From NCBI RefSeq assembly GCF_000512205.2, contig NZ_CP006644.1, positions 1,606,520-1,670,519 on the forward strand: DNA of 64,000 nt, written 5' to 3'. Below are positions 9,490 through 17,683 of this stretch, piece after piece; positions within the stretch are counted from its first letter, which is position 1; every line of letters starts with the position of its first letter. Position numbers and translations under genes: made by a program. The notes under the pieces are model-generated. The model made no database searches. It saw nothing but the letters and a program-made list of their open reading frames with translations, and had not been told where the DNA came from. The DNA comes from Sphingomonas sanxanigenens DSM 19645 = NX02 (GTDB lineage: Bacteria > Pseudomonadota > Alphaproteobacteria > Sphingomonadales > Sphingomonadaceae).

Positions 9490-10263
9490 TCAGATGCCGT
9501 AGCCACCCGCCACGGCAAGTTGTTGTCCGGTGGTGTAGCCGGCGCGGTTCGAGGCGAGAAAGGAGACGGCGTGGCCGATCTCTTCCGCCTGGCCCCAGCG
9601 GCCGAGCGGAAGCTGTGCCTTCACCTCCGCCACCCACTTGTCGTCGAACTGGCCCTGCGCCAGCAGTTCATGGAACATGCCGGCGTCGATCACGCCGACC
9701 AGCACCGTGTTGGCGCGAATGCCGTAGCTGCCTTCCTCGCGCGCGATGCCGCGCACGAGCGACTCGTTGGCAGCCTTGGGCGCGACCGACAGCCCGTCCC
9801 GCGGCGGCCAGGCGAGATCGCCCGCCGAGCCGAGATGGACGAAGGAGCCGCCGCCCTGCTCGCGGAAATGCGGGATCAGCGCCTGGGTGGCGGCAAAGAA
9901 GCCATGGACCTCGACGTCGATCGCGCGCTTCCATTTTTCGAGAGGCGTCTGCGAGAGATAGAGCTGGTCGACCAGCGGCCCCGCCGCCCACACCATCGTG
10001 TGGATGCGGTCATGCGCCGCGACCGCGGCGTCGCGCGCGGCATCGATCGTTGCGGGATCGGTCGCATCGACCGCGTGCAGCGAGACGCTGCGGCCCAAGC
10101 CGCGCAGTTCATCGGCGATGGCTTCGGCGGCGTCGCGCTTGGAACGGAAGCACAGGGCGATGTCGCTGCCGTCCCGCGCCAGCGCACGCGCCGCAGCCGC
10201 ACCGAGACCGCCGGTGCCGCCCATCACCATGGCGGCGCCCTGGGGGAAATTCGTTTCCGTCAT
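9490..10263 (-). CDS. SDR family protein (E) lacking the catalytic Tyr
   Basis: SDR-fold protein of 257 aa with an intact nucleotide loop (GGTGGLGAAAA, from residue 15) and a WAAG variant of NNAG. Ser146 and Lys163 sit in the canonical positions, but the Tyr expected at 159 is Ser (GLSVAPKAA), with 13- and 4-residue spacings otherwise exact. The C-terminus is AVAGGYGI. ATG at 10263 has GGAGAGGAT upstream. It is probably either an altered-mechanism reductase or a non-reductive binding/isomerase protein. It heads the leftward unit and is divergent from SDR F. Confidence 0.85.
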   Translation of the reverse strand: MTETNFPQGAAMVMGGTGGLGAAAARALARDGSDIALCFRSKRDAAEAIADELRGLGRSVSLHAVDATDPATIDAARDAAVAAHDRIHTMVWAAGPLVDQLYLSQTPLEKWKRAIDVEVHGFFAATQALIPHFREQGGGSFVHLGSAGDLAWPPRDGLSVAPKAANESLVRGIAREEGSYGIRANTVLVGVIDAGMFHELLAQGQFDDKWVAEVKAQLPLGRWGQAEEIGHAVSFLASNRAGYTTGQQLAVAGGYGI

Positions 10264-10354
10264 GCCTGATCCTCTCCGGCTGGCGTCCGCTTCGCATTAT
10301 GGCGGACTGCTCGTTTCGGCTCGTTAAATTGCAGAATGATGATGGCAAATCAAC

Positions 10355-10397
10355 ACGCAAAGCTTGACATATTGCAGTGATATGCCGAGTCTTGCGT
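10355..10397. promoter_or_regulatory. Nested 43-bp dyad in divergent promoter (candidate operator)
   Basis: Between SDR E (start 10263) and SDR F (start 10436) lies ACGCAA-N7-CATAT-N7-ATATG-N7-TTGCGT. Both the outer 6-bp and inner 5-bp arms are perfect and all three spacers are 7 nt. TTGACA at 10365 could be a -35 element. Such symmetry in a divergent promoter suggests binding of a dimer or tetramer of a regulator. Confidence 0.55.
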
Positions 10398-10435
10398 AGC
10401 AGAGCCGGTGTCAGCCGGCCGACAGGAGGATGCGG

Positions 10436-11227
10436 ATGGGACGACTCGCCGGCAAGGTAGCGATCATCAGTGGCGCGGCACAGGGGATGGGCGCGGCAAC
10501 CGCGCGACTCTTCGCTTCGGAAGGCGCGAAAGTGGTGCTGGGCGACGTTCTGGAGGAGAAGGGTCGCGTGGTCGCCGCGGAGATCGGCGACGCCGCGTCC
10601 TTCCAGAAGCTGGACGTGCGCGAGGAGGCGGATTGGGCTGCGATCGTGGCGCATGCCGGAGAGCGGTTCGGCAAGCTCGACATCCTCGTCAACAACGCCG
10701 CGGTGACCCATTTCGGCGCCGCCGAGGAATTGCGCAAGGCGGATGTCGAGCGCGTGCTGGGGATCAACCTGATCGGCACGATGATGGGGGTGAAGCATGC
10801 GGTGCCGGCGCTCAAGGCGAACGGCAAGGGCGTGATCGTCAACATCTCTTCGGTGGATGGCCTGCGCGGCTGCAACGGGCTCGTCGCCTATACCGCCAGC
10901 AAATGGGCGGTGCGCGGCATCAGCAAATCCTACGCCTATGAATTCGGGCCGTTCGGTATCCGCGTCGTCTCGATCCATCCCGGCGGGGTGAATACGGAGA
11001 TGGGCAATCCCGCGGGCGAAGCTGCCGAGGCGGTCAATGCGCGCCACTTCCGCCGCGTGCCGCTGCAGCGCATCGGCGAGCCCGAGGAGATCGCGCGGGC
11101 GACCCTGTTCGTGTGCAGCGACGAGGCGAGCTACATCAGCGGCGCCGAGATCGCGGTCGATGGCGGCTGGACGGCCGGCCATTACGAGCCGGCGCTGCCC
11201 GGTTGCGCACCCAGCCTGCTGGCCTGA
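10436..11227 (+). CDS. SDR family oxidoreductase (F), hydroxysteroid-dehydrogenase-like
   Basis: SDR of 263 aa with SGAAQGMGAA, LVNNAAV, NISSVDGL and YTASK, and a VDGGWTAGH tail. The overall form resembles the 3-alpha/20-beta-hydroxysteroid dehydrogenase branch, but this is a family resemblance only and not proof of a steroid substrate. ATG at 10436 is preferred over 10430 because AGGAGG lies 6 nt upstream of it. It is the first gene of the long rightward unit, 3 nt ahead of the next SDR. Confidence 0.9.
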   Translation: MGRLAGKVAIISGAAQGMGAATARLFASEGAKVVLGDVLEEKGRVVAAEIGDAASFQKLDVREEADWAAIVAHAGERFGKLDILVNNAAVTHFGAAEELRKADVERVLGINLIGTMMGVKHAVPALKANGKGVIVNISSVDGLRGCNGLVAYTASKWAVRGISKSYAYEFGPFGIRVVSIHPGGVNTEMGNPAGEAAEAVNARHFRRVPLQRIGEPEEIARATLFVCSDEASYISGAEIAVDGGWTAGHYEPALPGCAPSLLA

Positions 11228-11230
11228 GCG

Positions 11231-11992
11231 ATGGGGGCGCTCGACGGCAAGGTGGCCTTGGTCACGGGGGCGGGCCAGGGCGTCGGCCGCGGCATCGCGC
11301 TTGCGATGGCCACGGCTGGCGCCCGGGTCGCGGTGGTCGGCCGCACGCAGGCCAAGGTGGAGAGCGTCGCCGCCGAGATCGCCAGTGCTGGCGGGCAGGC
11401 GGAGGCGTTCGCCTGCGACGTGAAGGACGCGGCGTCGATCGCCGGGCTGGTCGACGCGGTGGCGGCGACCTTCGGTAGCATCGATATCCTCGTCAACAAT
11501 GCGCAGGAGGTGCCGCTCGGCCCGCTCACCGACGTGACCGACGAGGCGTTCCAGGCCGGCTTCGCCTCGGGCCCGCTCGCCAGCTTCCGGCTGATGAAGG
11601 CGTGCCATCCGCACCTCGCCCGCGCCGCGGGCGGCGTGATCGTGAACCTCGCCACCTCGGCGGCGCGGCGGTGGGACATGAGCGGCTATGGCGCCTATGC
11701 GGCGGTCAAGGAGGCGACGCGCGTGCTGACCCGCGCCGCCGCCGCCGAATGGGGCCCGGACGGCATCCGCGCGCTGACGATCGCGCCGCATGCCGATTCG
11801 CCGGGGCTCAAGGCATGGATCGAGGCGCGGCCGGATGAAGCGGAGGCGTTTTTCCGGACGATCCCGCTACGCAGGGTGGGGCGCTGCGAGGAGGATATCG
11901 GGCGTGCGGTCGCGGCGCTGTGCGGGCCGGAGTTCGGCTACCTGACGGGGGCGACGGTGCCGCTGGATGGCGGTCAGGCGAATTTCGACTGA
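11231..11992 (+). CDS. SDR family oxidoreductase (G)
   Basis: SDR of 253 aa with TGAGQGVGRG, LVNNAQE (NNAG altered), NLATSAA and YAAVK. The tail is LDGGQANFD. It follows SDR F after 3 nt, so they are surely co-transcribed. The region after the Tyr lacks the usual PG substrate-loop motif (APHADSPG), so the substrate pocket probably differs from SDR F. The substrate is unknown. Confidence 0.89.
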   Translation: MGALDGKVALVTGAGQGVGRGIALAMATAGARVAVVGRTQAKVESVAAEIASAGGQAEAFACDVKDAASIAGLVDAVAATFGSIDILVNNAQEVPLGPLTDVTDEAFQAGFASGPLASFRLMKACHPHLARAAGGVIVNLATSAARRWDMSGYGAYAAVKEATRVLTRAAAAEWGPDGIRALTIAPHADSPGLKAWIEARPDEAEAFFRTIPLRRVGRCEEDIGRAVAALCGPEFGYLTGATVPLDGGQANFD

Positions 11993-12152
11993 TGGGCGGG
12001 GGGATGGTCACAGGCTGGCGAGCAAGCGCACGCTTCTCCTCCTCGAGCGACGTTCGCGCAGGAGATTTTCAGCCGCGCGCAATCCAATGTTTGAATTCGG
12101 TCGCGCCCACCCGCCCTGCTGAAGCGGACGGGCTGAGAAGGGAGCCATGCGA

Positions 12153-13394
12153 ATGAGCATCGCCTTCACGCCGGTCAAAGTCGGGCCGGTCACGCTTCCA
12201 AACCGCTTCATCCGCTCCGGCGCGAACGAGATGATGACGCGCAACTCGGTGCCCACCCGCGCACTGCTCGAATTCCACCGCCGCCTTGCGGCCGGCGGTG
12301 TCGGCATGACCACGCTCGCCTATATCGCGGTCTCGCCCGACGGGCGCACCTTCGCCGGCCAGGGCGTGATGAACGCGACCAGCGTGCCGCACTATCGCGC
12401 GATCGCCGATGCGGTGCATGCCGAAGGCGCGCTGATCTCGGCGCAGATCACCCATGGCGGCAGCTTCGTGCAGCACAAGGAATTGTCGACGCCGCGGGCG
12501 ATGTCGTCCTCGGGCGGCATCGACAAGATGGGCGTGATGATGGGGCGCTTTTTCCAGCGTCAGATGAACCGCGCGGACATGGATCAGGTGCGCGACGAGT
12601 TCGTTGCGGCGGCGCGGCTGGCGGCGGAGGCCGGGTTCGATGCGGTCGAACTGCATATGGGCCATGGCTATCTGCTCAACCAATATATCTCGCCGCTCTC
12701 CAACAAGCGGCGCGACGAATATGGCGGCACCGCCGAGAAGCGCGTGCGCTTCCCGGCCGAGGTGCTGGCGGCGGTGAAATATGCCGTGGGCGATCGCATC
12801 GCGGTGCTTGCCAAGATGAACCTCTACGATGGCGCCAAGGGCGGTGCCACGGTGGAGGACGGCATCGTTACCGCGCGCGCGCTGGAGGCGGCTGGCGCCG
12901 ACATGCTGGTGCTCTCGGGCGGGCGCAACATCGAATCCAGCTATGTGATGTTTTCCAGCCCGCTGCCCTATGACGATCTGGCGGCGATGCAGCCGGGGTT
13001 GCTCGCCAAGCTGCAGTTCAAGCTGCTCAAGATGGCGACGCCCAAGACGGTGCGCTTCTCCGAACTCTACTTCCTCGAAGCGGCGCGGCAGGTGCGCGCG
13101 GCGGTGACATGCGGTCTCGGCTACCTGGGGGGCGTGCTTTCGCTGCCGGCGGCCGAACTGGCGCTGTCGGAAGGGTTCGAGGCGGTGGTGATGGCGCGCT
13201 CGCTGGTCCATGATCCGGATCTGGTTGCGCGCTGGCGCGAGAACGCCGGGCACCGTTCGGGCTGCACCGCATGCAACCGCTGCGTCGCGCTGATGTATGG
13301 CCCGTCGGGCACGCACTGCCCGGTGACGGCGAATGAGATCGACCCAAAACTCAACAGGATATGGGCGGGAGAGGAGATAGCTGATGCTGCTTAA
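12153..13394 (+). CDS. NADH:flavin oxidoreductase, Old Yellow Enzyme type
   Basis: FMN-binding TIM barrel of 413 aa, expected to reduce an activated C=C bond or oxidise a ring. PNRFIRSGANE is at the N-terminus, ELHMGHGYLLNQYISP holds the substrate-binding His region, and the phosphate-binding region is near GFEAVVMARSLVHDP. Unlike simple OYEs, the C-terminus keeps four Cys (C371, C374, C377, C389; CxxCxxC-N11-C) like the 4Fe-4S site of 2,4-dienoyl-CoA reductases, but the second FAD/NAD(P) domain of those enzymes is absent. ATG at 12153 has AGGGAG 8 nt upstream; 12147 is too close. It overlaps the next SDR by 11 nt. Confidence 0.9.
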   Translation: MSIAFTPVKVGPVTLPNRFIRSGANEMMTRNSVPTRALLEFHRRLAAGGVGMTTLAYIAVSPDGRTFAGQGVMNATSVPHYRAIADAVHAEGALISAQITHGGSFVQHKELSTPRAMSSSGGIDKMGVMMGRFFQRQMNRADMDQVRDEFVAAARLAAEAGFDAVELHMGHGYLLNQYISPLSNKRRDEYGGTAEKRVRFPAEVLAAVKYAVGDRIAVLAKMNLYDGAKGGATVEDGIVTARALEAAGADMLVLSGGRNIESSYVMFSSPLPYDDLAAMQPGLLAKLQFKLLKMATPKTVRFSELYFLEAARQVRAAVTCGLGYLGGVLSLPAAELALSEGFEAVVMARSLVHDPDLVARWRENAGHRSGCTACNRCVALMYGPSGTHCPVTANEIDPKLNRIWAGEEIADAA

Positions 13395-14160
13395 GGACAA
13401 GGTAATCGTCGTCAGTGGCGTAGGCCCCGGCATGGGGCAGTCGCTTGCGAAGATCGCGGCCGCGGAGGGGGCGAAGGTCGGCCTCGGCGCGCGCAACAAG
13501 GCGTTCCTCGATGAGGTGGTCGCCGACATCAAGGCGAAGGGCGGGGAGGCGATCGCCTTGCCGACCGACGTGACCAACGCCGATCAGTGCCGCGCGCTCG
13601 CCAAGGCGACCGAGGATGCGTTCGGTAAGATCGACGGGCTGATCAATTCCGCCTATATGCACGGCGAATGGCTGCCGACCGACATCGCCGATGTCGAGGA
13701 ATATGCCTCCGTCTTCAACGTCAACTGCGCCGGCGCGCTGCGCATGGGGCAGGCCTGCCTCGAGGCGCTGAAGGCGTCGAAGGGCGCGATCGTCAACGTC
13801 TCGACGATGTCGACGGTCAATCCCTTCCCGGGCGAAGGCGCCTATTCCGCCGGCAAGGGCGGCATGAACGCGCTGACCCGGCATATGGCGAAGGATTTCG
13901 GCAAATACGGCATTCGGGTGAACGTCACGCGGATGGGCTGGATCGGCGGCGCGCCGGTGTGGGGCCATATCGATCGCGAGGTGGCGGGCGGCCGCGACCG
14001 CGACGAGGTGATCGGCGAGATCACCGCGCGCATCCCGATCGGCATCATTCCGCCAGAAGAGGATTGCGCCAAGGCGGTGCTGTTCATGGTTTCCGACTAT
14101 GCCAAGGTGGTCTCCGGCGCGTCGCTCGACGTCAACGGTGGCCAGTATATGGCGCCATGA
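13384..14160 (+). CDS. SDR family oxidoreductase (H)
   Basis: SDR of 258 aa with SGVGPGMGQS, NSAYM in place of NNAG, NVSTMST and YSAGK catalytic residues, and a VNGGQYMAP tail. The altered NNAG segment suggests a somewhat different Asn network. It starts within the OYE gene and ends in an ATGA overlap with the DUF1214 gene, so it is embedded in the rightward operon. The OYE-SDR pair suggests consecutive reduction or oxidation of an unsaturated ketone/alcohol. Confidence 0.9.
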   Translation: MLLKDKVIVVSGVGPGMGQSLAKIAAAEGAKVGLGARNKAFLDEVVADIKAKGGEAIALPTDVTNADQCRALAKATEDAFGKIDGLINSAYMHGEWLPTDIADVEEYASVFNVNCAGALRMGQACLEALKASKGAIVNVSTMSTVNPFPGEGAYSAGKGGMNALTRHMAKDFGKYGIRVNVTRMGWIGGAPVWGHIDREVAGGRDRDEVIGEITARIPIGIIPPEEDCAKAVLFMVSDYAKVVSGASLDVNGGQYMAP

Positions 14161-15248
14161 GCGGAAATGGGGATCGCGTCGCGCCGGGTGAAGCCTGGCG
14201 CGACTTCTGCCGCCGGTTGGAGAAGACCGGCGAGTTGGTGTTCAACGCCGAGGTCGCCGGCACGCCGATCGATCAGGCGGAGGGCTATCGCTATCTCTCG
14301 CGCCTGCTGCGCATCGCCCTCGACATGCATATGGAGAATGCGGACACCGACTTTCCGTCGTTCTACCAGGCCTCGCATCCGACCGCGAAGATCGGTGCCG
14401 ACAATCCGGACAATCTCTACCTCAACGCCTCGATCGACGGCGCGCGGCGCTATCGCATCACCGGCAAGCGCGGCACCGTGCCGATCCTCAGCTTCGGCAC
14501 CAAGGCCAATCGCTATGCCGTGGACGGAACGATGGCCTCGACCGGCGAGATCGATTCCGCCGACATGCATTTTGAGGCGGACGGCAGCTTCGAGATCATC
14601 GCCTCGAAGGATCATGCCAATGGCAACTGGCTGAAGCTGGCCGACGACAGTTCGATGCTGCTCGTCCGCCAGACCTTCCTCGATCGCGACAGCGAGGTGC
14701 CGGCGACGGTGAAGATCGAGGCGATCGATCCGCCGCGCGCGACGCCCGAGCCGCTGACGCTCGGCAAGCTCGAACAGGGCTTCACCAAGGCGATCGCCTT
14801 CGTCGAGGGCACGGCCAAGACCTTCCTGCGCTGGACCGACATGTTCAAGGCGGAGCAACTCAACCAGCTCGCCACCACCGACCAGACGATGTTCTTCAAG
14901 GCCGGCGGCGATCCGACGATCTTCTACCTGCACGGCTATTGGAAGCTGGAACCGGGCGAGGCGCTGGTGATCGAGACGCCGGTACCGGAGTGCAGCTTCT
15001 GGAACTTCCAGCTCGATAATATCTGGATGGAATCGCTCGATTACCGCTTCCACCGCGTCCATGTGAACAAGCATAGCGCGACGCCCAATGCGGACGGATC
15101 GGTGACGATCGTCGTCGCCGAGCGTGATCCTGGACATGGCAATTGGGTGGATACGGCGGGGCATGACCAGGGCACGATGCTGCTGCGCTGGACCGGCGCC
15201 AGCGAACATCCCGTACCCCAGACCAAGGTGGTGAAACTCGATGGCTGA
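14157..15248 (+). CDS. DUF1214 domain-containing protein
   Basis: Protein of 363 aa without a signal peptide or membrane helix. The C-terminal half has the DUF1214 signature (YWKLEPGEALVIETPVPEC, then WNFQLDNIWMESLDYR and later HGNWVDTAGHDQGTMLLRW). The function of the family is not established. The start is the ATG of an ATGA overlap with SDR H. It overlaps the next gene by 8 nt, so it is tightly coupled in the catabolic operon and likely acts on the same pathway. Confidence 0.85.
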   Translation: MSGNGDRVAPGEAWRDFCRRLEKTGELVFNAEVAGTPIDQAEGYRYLSRLLRIALDMHMENADTDFPSFYQASHPTAKIGADNPDNLYLNASIDGARRYRITGKRGTVPILSFGTKANRYAVDGTMASTGEIDSADMHFEADGSFEIIASKDHANGNWLKLADDSSMLLVRQTFLDRDSEVPATVKIEAIDPPRATPEPLTLGKLEQGFTKAIAFVEGTAKTFLRWTDMFKAEQLNQLATTDQTMFFKAGGDPTIFYLHGYWKLEPGEALVIETPVPECSFWNFQLDNIWMESLDYRFHRVHVNKHSATPNADGSVTIVVAERDPGHGNWVDTAGHDQGTMLLRWTGASEHPVPQTKVVKLDG

Positions 15249-15711
15249 TCTGGAAACCCGCATCGCGCGGCTGGAGGCGGAGAGCGAGATCCGCAAGCTC
15301 AAGGCGCGCTATCTCAACGCCTGCGATGCCAAGGATGTCGAGGCGATCCGCGCCTGCTTCACCCCTGACGCGGAACTGGACTATCAGCCGGTCGGCAAGT
15401 TCGGGCCGGACGGGCTGATCGAGGCGTTCACCCAGATCGCGGTCAACAGCCCGATCGTCGATGTCCACCAGATCCACAATGGCGAGATCGAGATCGTCGA
15501 TGCCGACACCGCGACGGCGCGGTGGAGCCTGGGCTTTTCCACCTATGATCCGCGTGCGGGCAGCTTCCGGTTGATCGGCAGCTTCTATCACGACGAATAT
15601 GTCCGCACGCCCGAGGGCTGGCGCGTTTCCAAGTCGACCCATGAGCCGCGCACGATCGTTGACGGCACGATCGGCGAGGGGGGCGTCTCCGCGCGGTCGA
15701 TCCTGGGATGA
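15241..15711 (+). CDS. NTF2-like / SnoaL-like protein
   Basis: Protein of 156 aa: an N-terminal helix with a coiled tendency (LETRIARLEAESEIRKLKARYLNAC is the region), then CDAKDVEAIRACFTPDAELDYQ and a beta-rich half ending RVSKSTHEPRTIV. It is an NTF2-like cone fold. Conserved Asp/His positions of ketosteroid isomerase-type enzymes cannot be assigned with confidence. It overlaps its neighbours by 8 and 4 nt. Confidence 0.85.
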   Translation: MADLETRIARLEAESEIRKLKARYLNACDAKDVEAIRACFTPDAELDYQPVGKFGPDGLIEAFTQIAVNSPIVDVHQIHNGEIEIVDADTATARWSLGFSTYDPRAGSFRLIGSFYHDEYVRTPEGWRVSKSTHEPRTIVDGTIGEGGVSARSILG

Positions 15712-16862
15712 GCGGCCTGCTCGATGAGGCACGGGCATGGCTGACCGCCGCGCTCGACGGGCCGTTCGCGGACGTCCGCGGCGTCGCCGATCTTTCCAGC
15801 GCCTATGATCGGCGCAAGCAGTGGGAACGGGCGCTGGGCGAGGCGGGGCTCGGCGCGGTCGGCTGGCCGACCGACCATGGCGGGCGGGGGGCGACGATCG
15901 CCGAGCAGGTCGCGTTCGCCGAACTCTATGCGCGGCTGCGCGCGCCCTCGCGGCTCAGCCATATCGGCGTCGAGCTTGCAGGGCCGACGATCATCGCCTT
16001 TGGCACCGAGGCGCAGAAGCAGCGCTTTCTGCCCGGCATCGCTTCGGGCCGCGAACTTTGGGCGCAGGGCTATTCCGAGCCCAATGCGGGATCCGACCTC
16101 GCCAATGTCCGCACCCGCGCGCGGCTGGTCGATGGGCGCTGGGTGATCGACGGGCAGAAGATCTGGACGTCGCTGGGAATGATTTCCGACTGGGCGTTCG
16201 TCGTCGCGCGGACCGAGGAGGGAAGCAAGGGCCCCAAGGGGCTCTCCTATCTGCTGGTGCCGCTCGATCAACCGGGCATCGTCCGCCGTCCGATCCGGCA
16301 GATGACGGGCGAAGCGGAATTCGCCGAGCTCTTCTTCGACGGCGCGGTGACCGATGCCGACAACATCGTCGGCAGCGCGGGCCAGGGCTGGGGGATCGCG
16401 ATGGCGACATTGGGGTTCGAGCGCGGCGTCTCCACGGTCGTCCAGCAGATGCAGTTCGGCAACGAGCTCGCTGCGCTGATCGCCACCGCGCGCGCCAATG
16501 GCGCCGATCGCGATGCAGGCCTGCGCCGCCGCATCGCCGATGCCTGGATCGGGCTGGAGGTGATGCGCCACGGCCTCGTCCGCACATTGTCCGACGAGTC
16601 GACCGAGGAACTGGGCGAGGAGGCGCTGACGTCCAAGCTCTATTGGTCGCGCTGGCACCGCGACCTCGGCGATCTCGCGATGGACGTGCAGGGGCTGGCG
16701 GGGCAGGTCTCCGACAGCGACGAGTATCGCTTCGACGCGCTCACCCACATGTATCTCGCGAGCCGCGCGGACACGATCTACGCGGGATCGAGCCAGATCC
16801 AGCGCAACCTGATCGCGGAGCGCGGACTGGGGCTGCCGCGGGAGCCGCGCGGGAACCGGTAG
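15708..16862 (+). CDS. Acyl-CoA dehydrogenase family protein
   Basis: FAD-dependent alpha,beta-dehydrogenase of 384 aa. It has the YSEPNAGSDLANVRTRA segment in the middle domain, WTSLG flavin-contact region and IYAGSSQIQRNLIAERGLGLPR at the C-terminus. The N-terminal helical domain is short. It probably introduces a double bond into a CoA thioester of the pathway; ring-containing substrates of this kind often need a second subunit, which is not present here. ATGA overlap with the preceding NTF2-like gene. Confidence 0.9.
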   Translation: MSGLLDEARAWLTAALDGPFADVRGVADLSSAYDRRKQWERALGEAGLGAVGWPTDHGGRGATIAEQVAFAELYARLRAPSRLSHIGVELAGPTIIAFGTEAQKQRFLPGIASGRELWAQGYSEPNAGSDLANVRTRARLVDGRWVIDGQKIWTSLGMISDWAFVVARTEEGSKGPKGLSYLLVPLDQPGIVRRPIRQMTGEAEFAELFFDGAVTDADNIVGSAGQGWGIAMATLGFERGVSTVVQQMQFGNELAALIATARANGADRDAGLRRRIADAWIGLEVMRHGLVRTLSDESTEELGEEALTSKLYWSRWHRDLGDLAMDVQGLAGQVSDSDEYRFDALTHMYLASRADTIYAGSSQIQRNLIAERGLGLPREPRGNR

Positions 16863-16874
16863 GAAGGGCAGAAC

Positions 16875-17579
16875 ATGGAAAAACTGATCTACGCCCTCTG
16901 GCGCGACGATGCCGAGCCGCGCGATGCGTTCAACGCCCGCCTGCTCGGTGCCGTCGCCGACGAACTCGCGCCGCACACGCACGCGCTGCGCATCAATGTG
17001 CAGGACGAAAGCGTCGCCGCCGGCACCAGCCCGCATTTCATCGTCACCCAGCCGCAGATGGAGGCGGTGGTGCAGATGTGGGTCGATACCGCCTATCCGC
17101 CCGCGCGTGCGCCGATCGAGGCGGCATTGGGGCGGGTGGCGTCGCGGATCGAGGGGTGGCTGGTCAGCGAGTCGGTGCCCTTGCCCAATCGCGCCTGCCC
17201 ACCGGGCCTGCCGACCGACGGCTTCGCGCAGGTGGTGTTCATCGAGAAGCCTGCGGCGCTGGATCATGAGACGTGGCGGCGCAACTGGCAGGATGGCCAC
17301 ACCGGCGTCGCGGTCGAGACGCAGAGCAATTTCGAATATGTCCAGAACCTCGTGGTGCGGCCGCTGACGGACGGTGCGGCGCCCTGTGCCGCGGTGGTCG
17401 AGGAATGTTTCCCGCTGGCGGCGCGCGCCGACAGGGCGCTGTTCTACGACGCGGTGGGCGAGCCGGCGAAGCTGGAGGCCAACGAGGCGCGGATGATGGC
17501 GAGTTGCGCCAACTTCATCGGCGAGAAGGGGTGCGACTGCATCCCGATGCGGCAATATCAGATCAAATCACTTGCGTAG
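16875..17579 (+). CDS. EthD domain-containing protein
   Basis: Protein of 234 aa with two ferredoxin-like alpha+beta repeats (first about residues 1-110, second about 115-225). The second contains ETWRRNWQDGHTGVAVETQ, the EthD-type W..H..H region. EthD-family proteins accompany cytochrome P450 and SDR degradation operons; their role is unclear (binding, isomerisation or stabilisation). It begins 12 nt after the acyl-CoA dehydrogenase and is followed by a 104-nt gap with a long inverted repeat. Confidence 0.75.
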   Translation: MEKLIYALWRDDAEPRDAFNARLLGAVADELAPHTHALRINVQDESVAAGTSPHFIVTQPQMEAVVQMWVDTAYPPARAPIEAALGRVASRIEGWLVSESVPLPNRACPPGLPTDGFAQVVFIEKPAALDHETWRRNWQDGHTGVAVETQSNFEYVQNLVVRPLTDGAAPCAAVVEECFPLAARADRALFYDAVGEPAKLEANEARMMASCANFIGEKGCDCIPMRQYQIKSLA

Positions 17580-17591
17580 ATGGACTTGCGG

Positions 17592-17624
17592 CCGCGTTAC
17601 GCAAAGCGTTGACGCGTAACGCGG
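17592..17624. promoter_or_regulatory. 11-11-11 inverted repeat (candidate operator)
   Basis: CCGCGTTACGC-N11-GCGTAACGCGG, perfect 11-bp arms with an 11-bp spacer, in the gap before the SRPBCC gene. The spacer and left arm include ACGCAAAGCGTTGAC, close to ACGCAAAGCTTGACA in the 10355-10397 dyad. It could be an operator of an internal promoter or a transcript hairpin; there is no T-run after it. Confidence 0.55.
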
Positions 17625-17683
17625 ATGGTCTGACGATCGAGCGAAAGGCCGGCACAAGCCGGCGTGGCGAGGAGATGATGCAC

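Noticed and set aside
10109-11791. 560-codon minus-strand frame across two SDR genes
   Set aside because: Shadow of SDR F and G; its last part also runs through the dyad promoter region.
15588-17555. 655-codon minus-strand frame through the acyl-CoA dehydrogenase and EthD genes
   Set aside because: Antisense shadow; Arg/His/Leu-rich and spans two real genes of the other strand.
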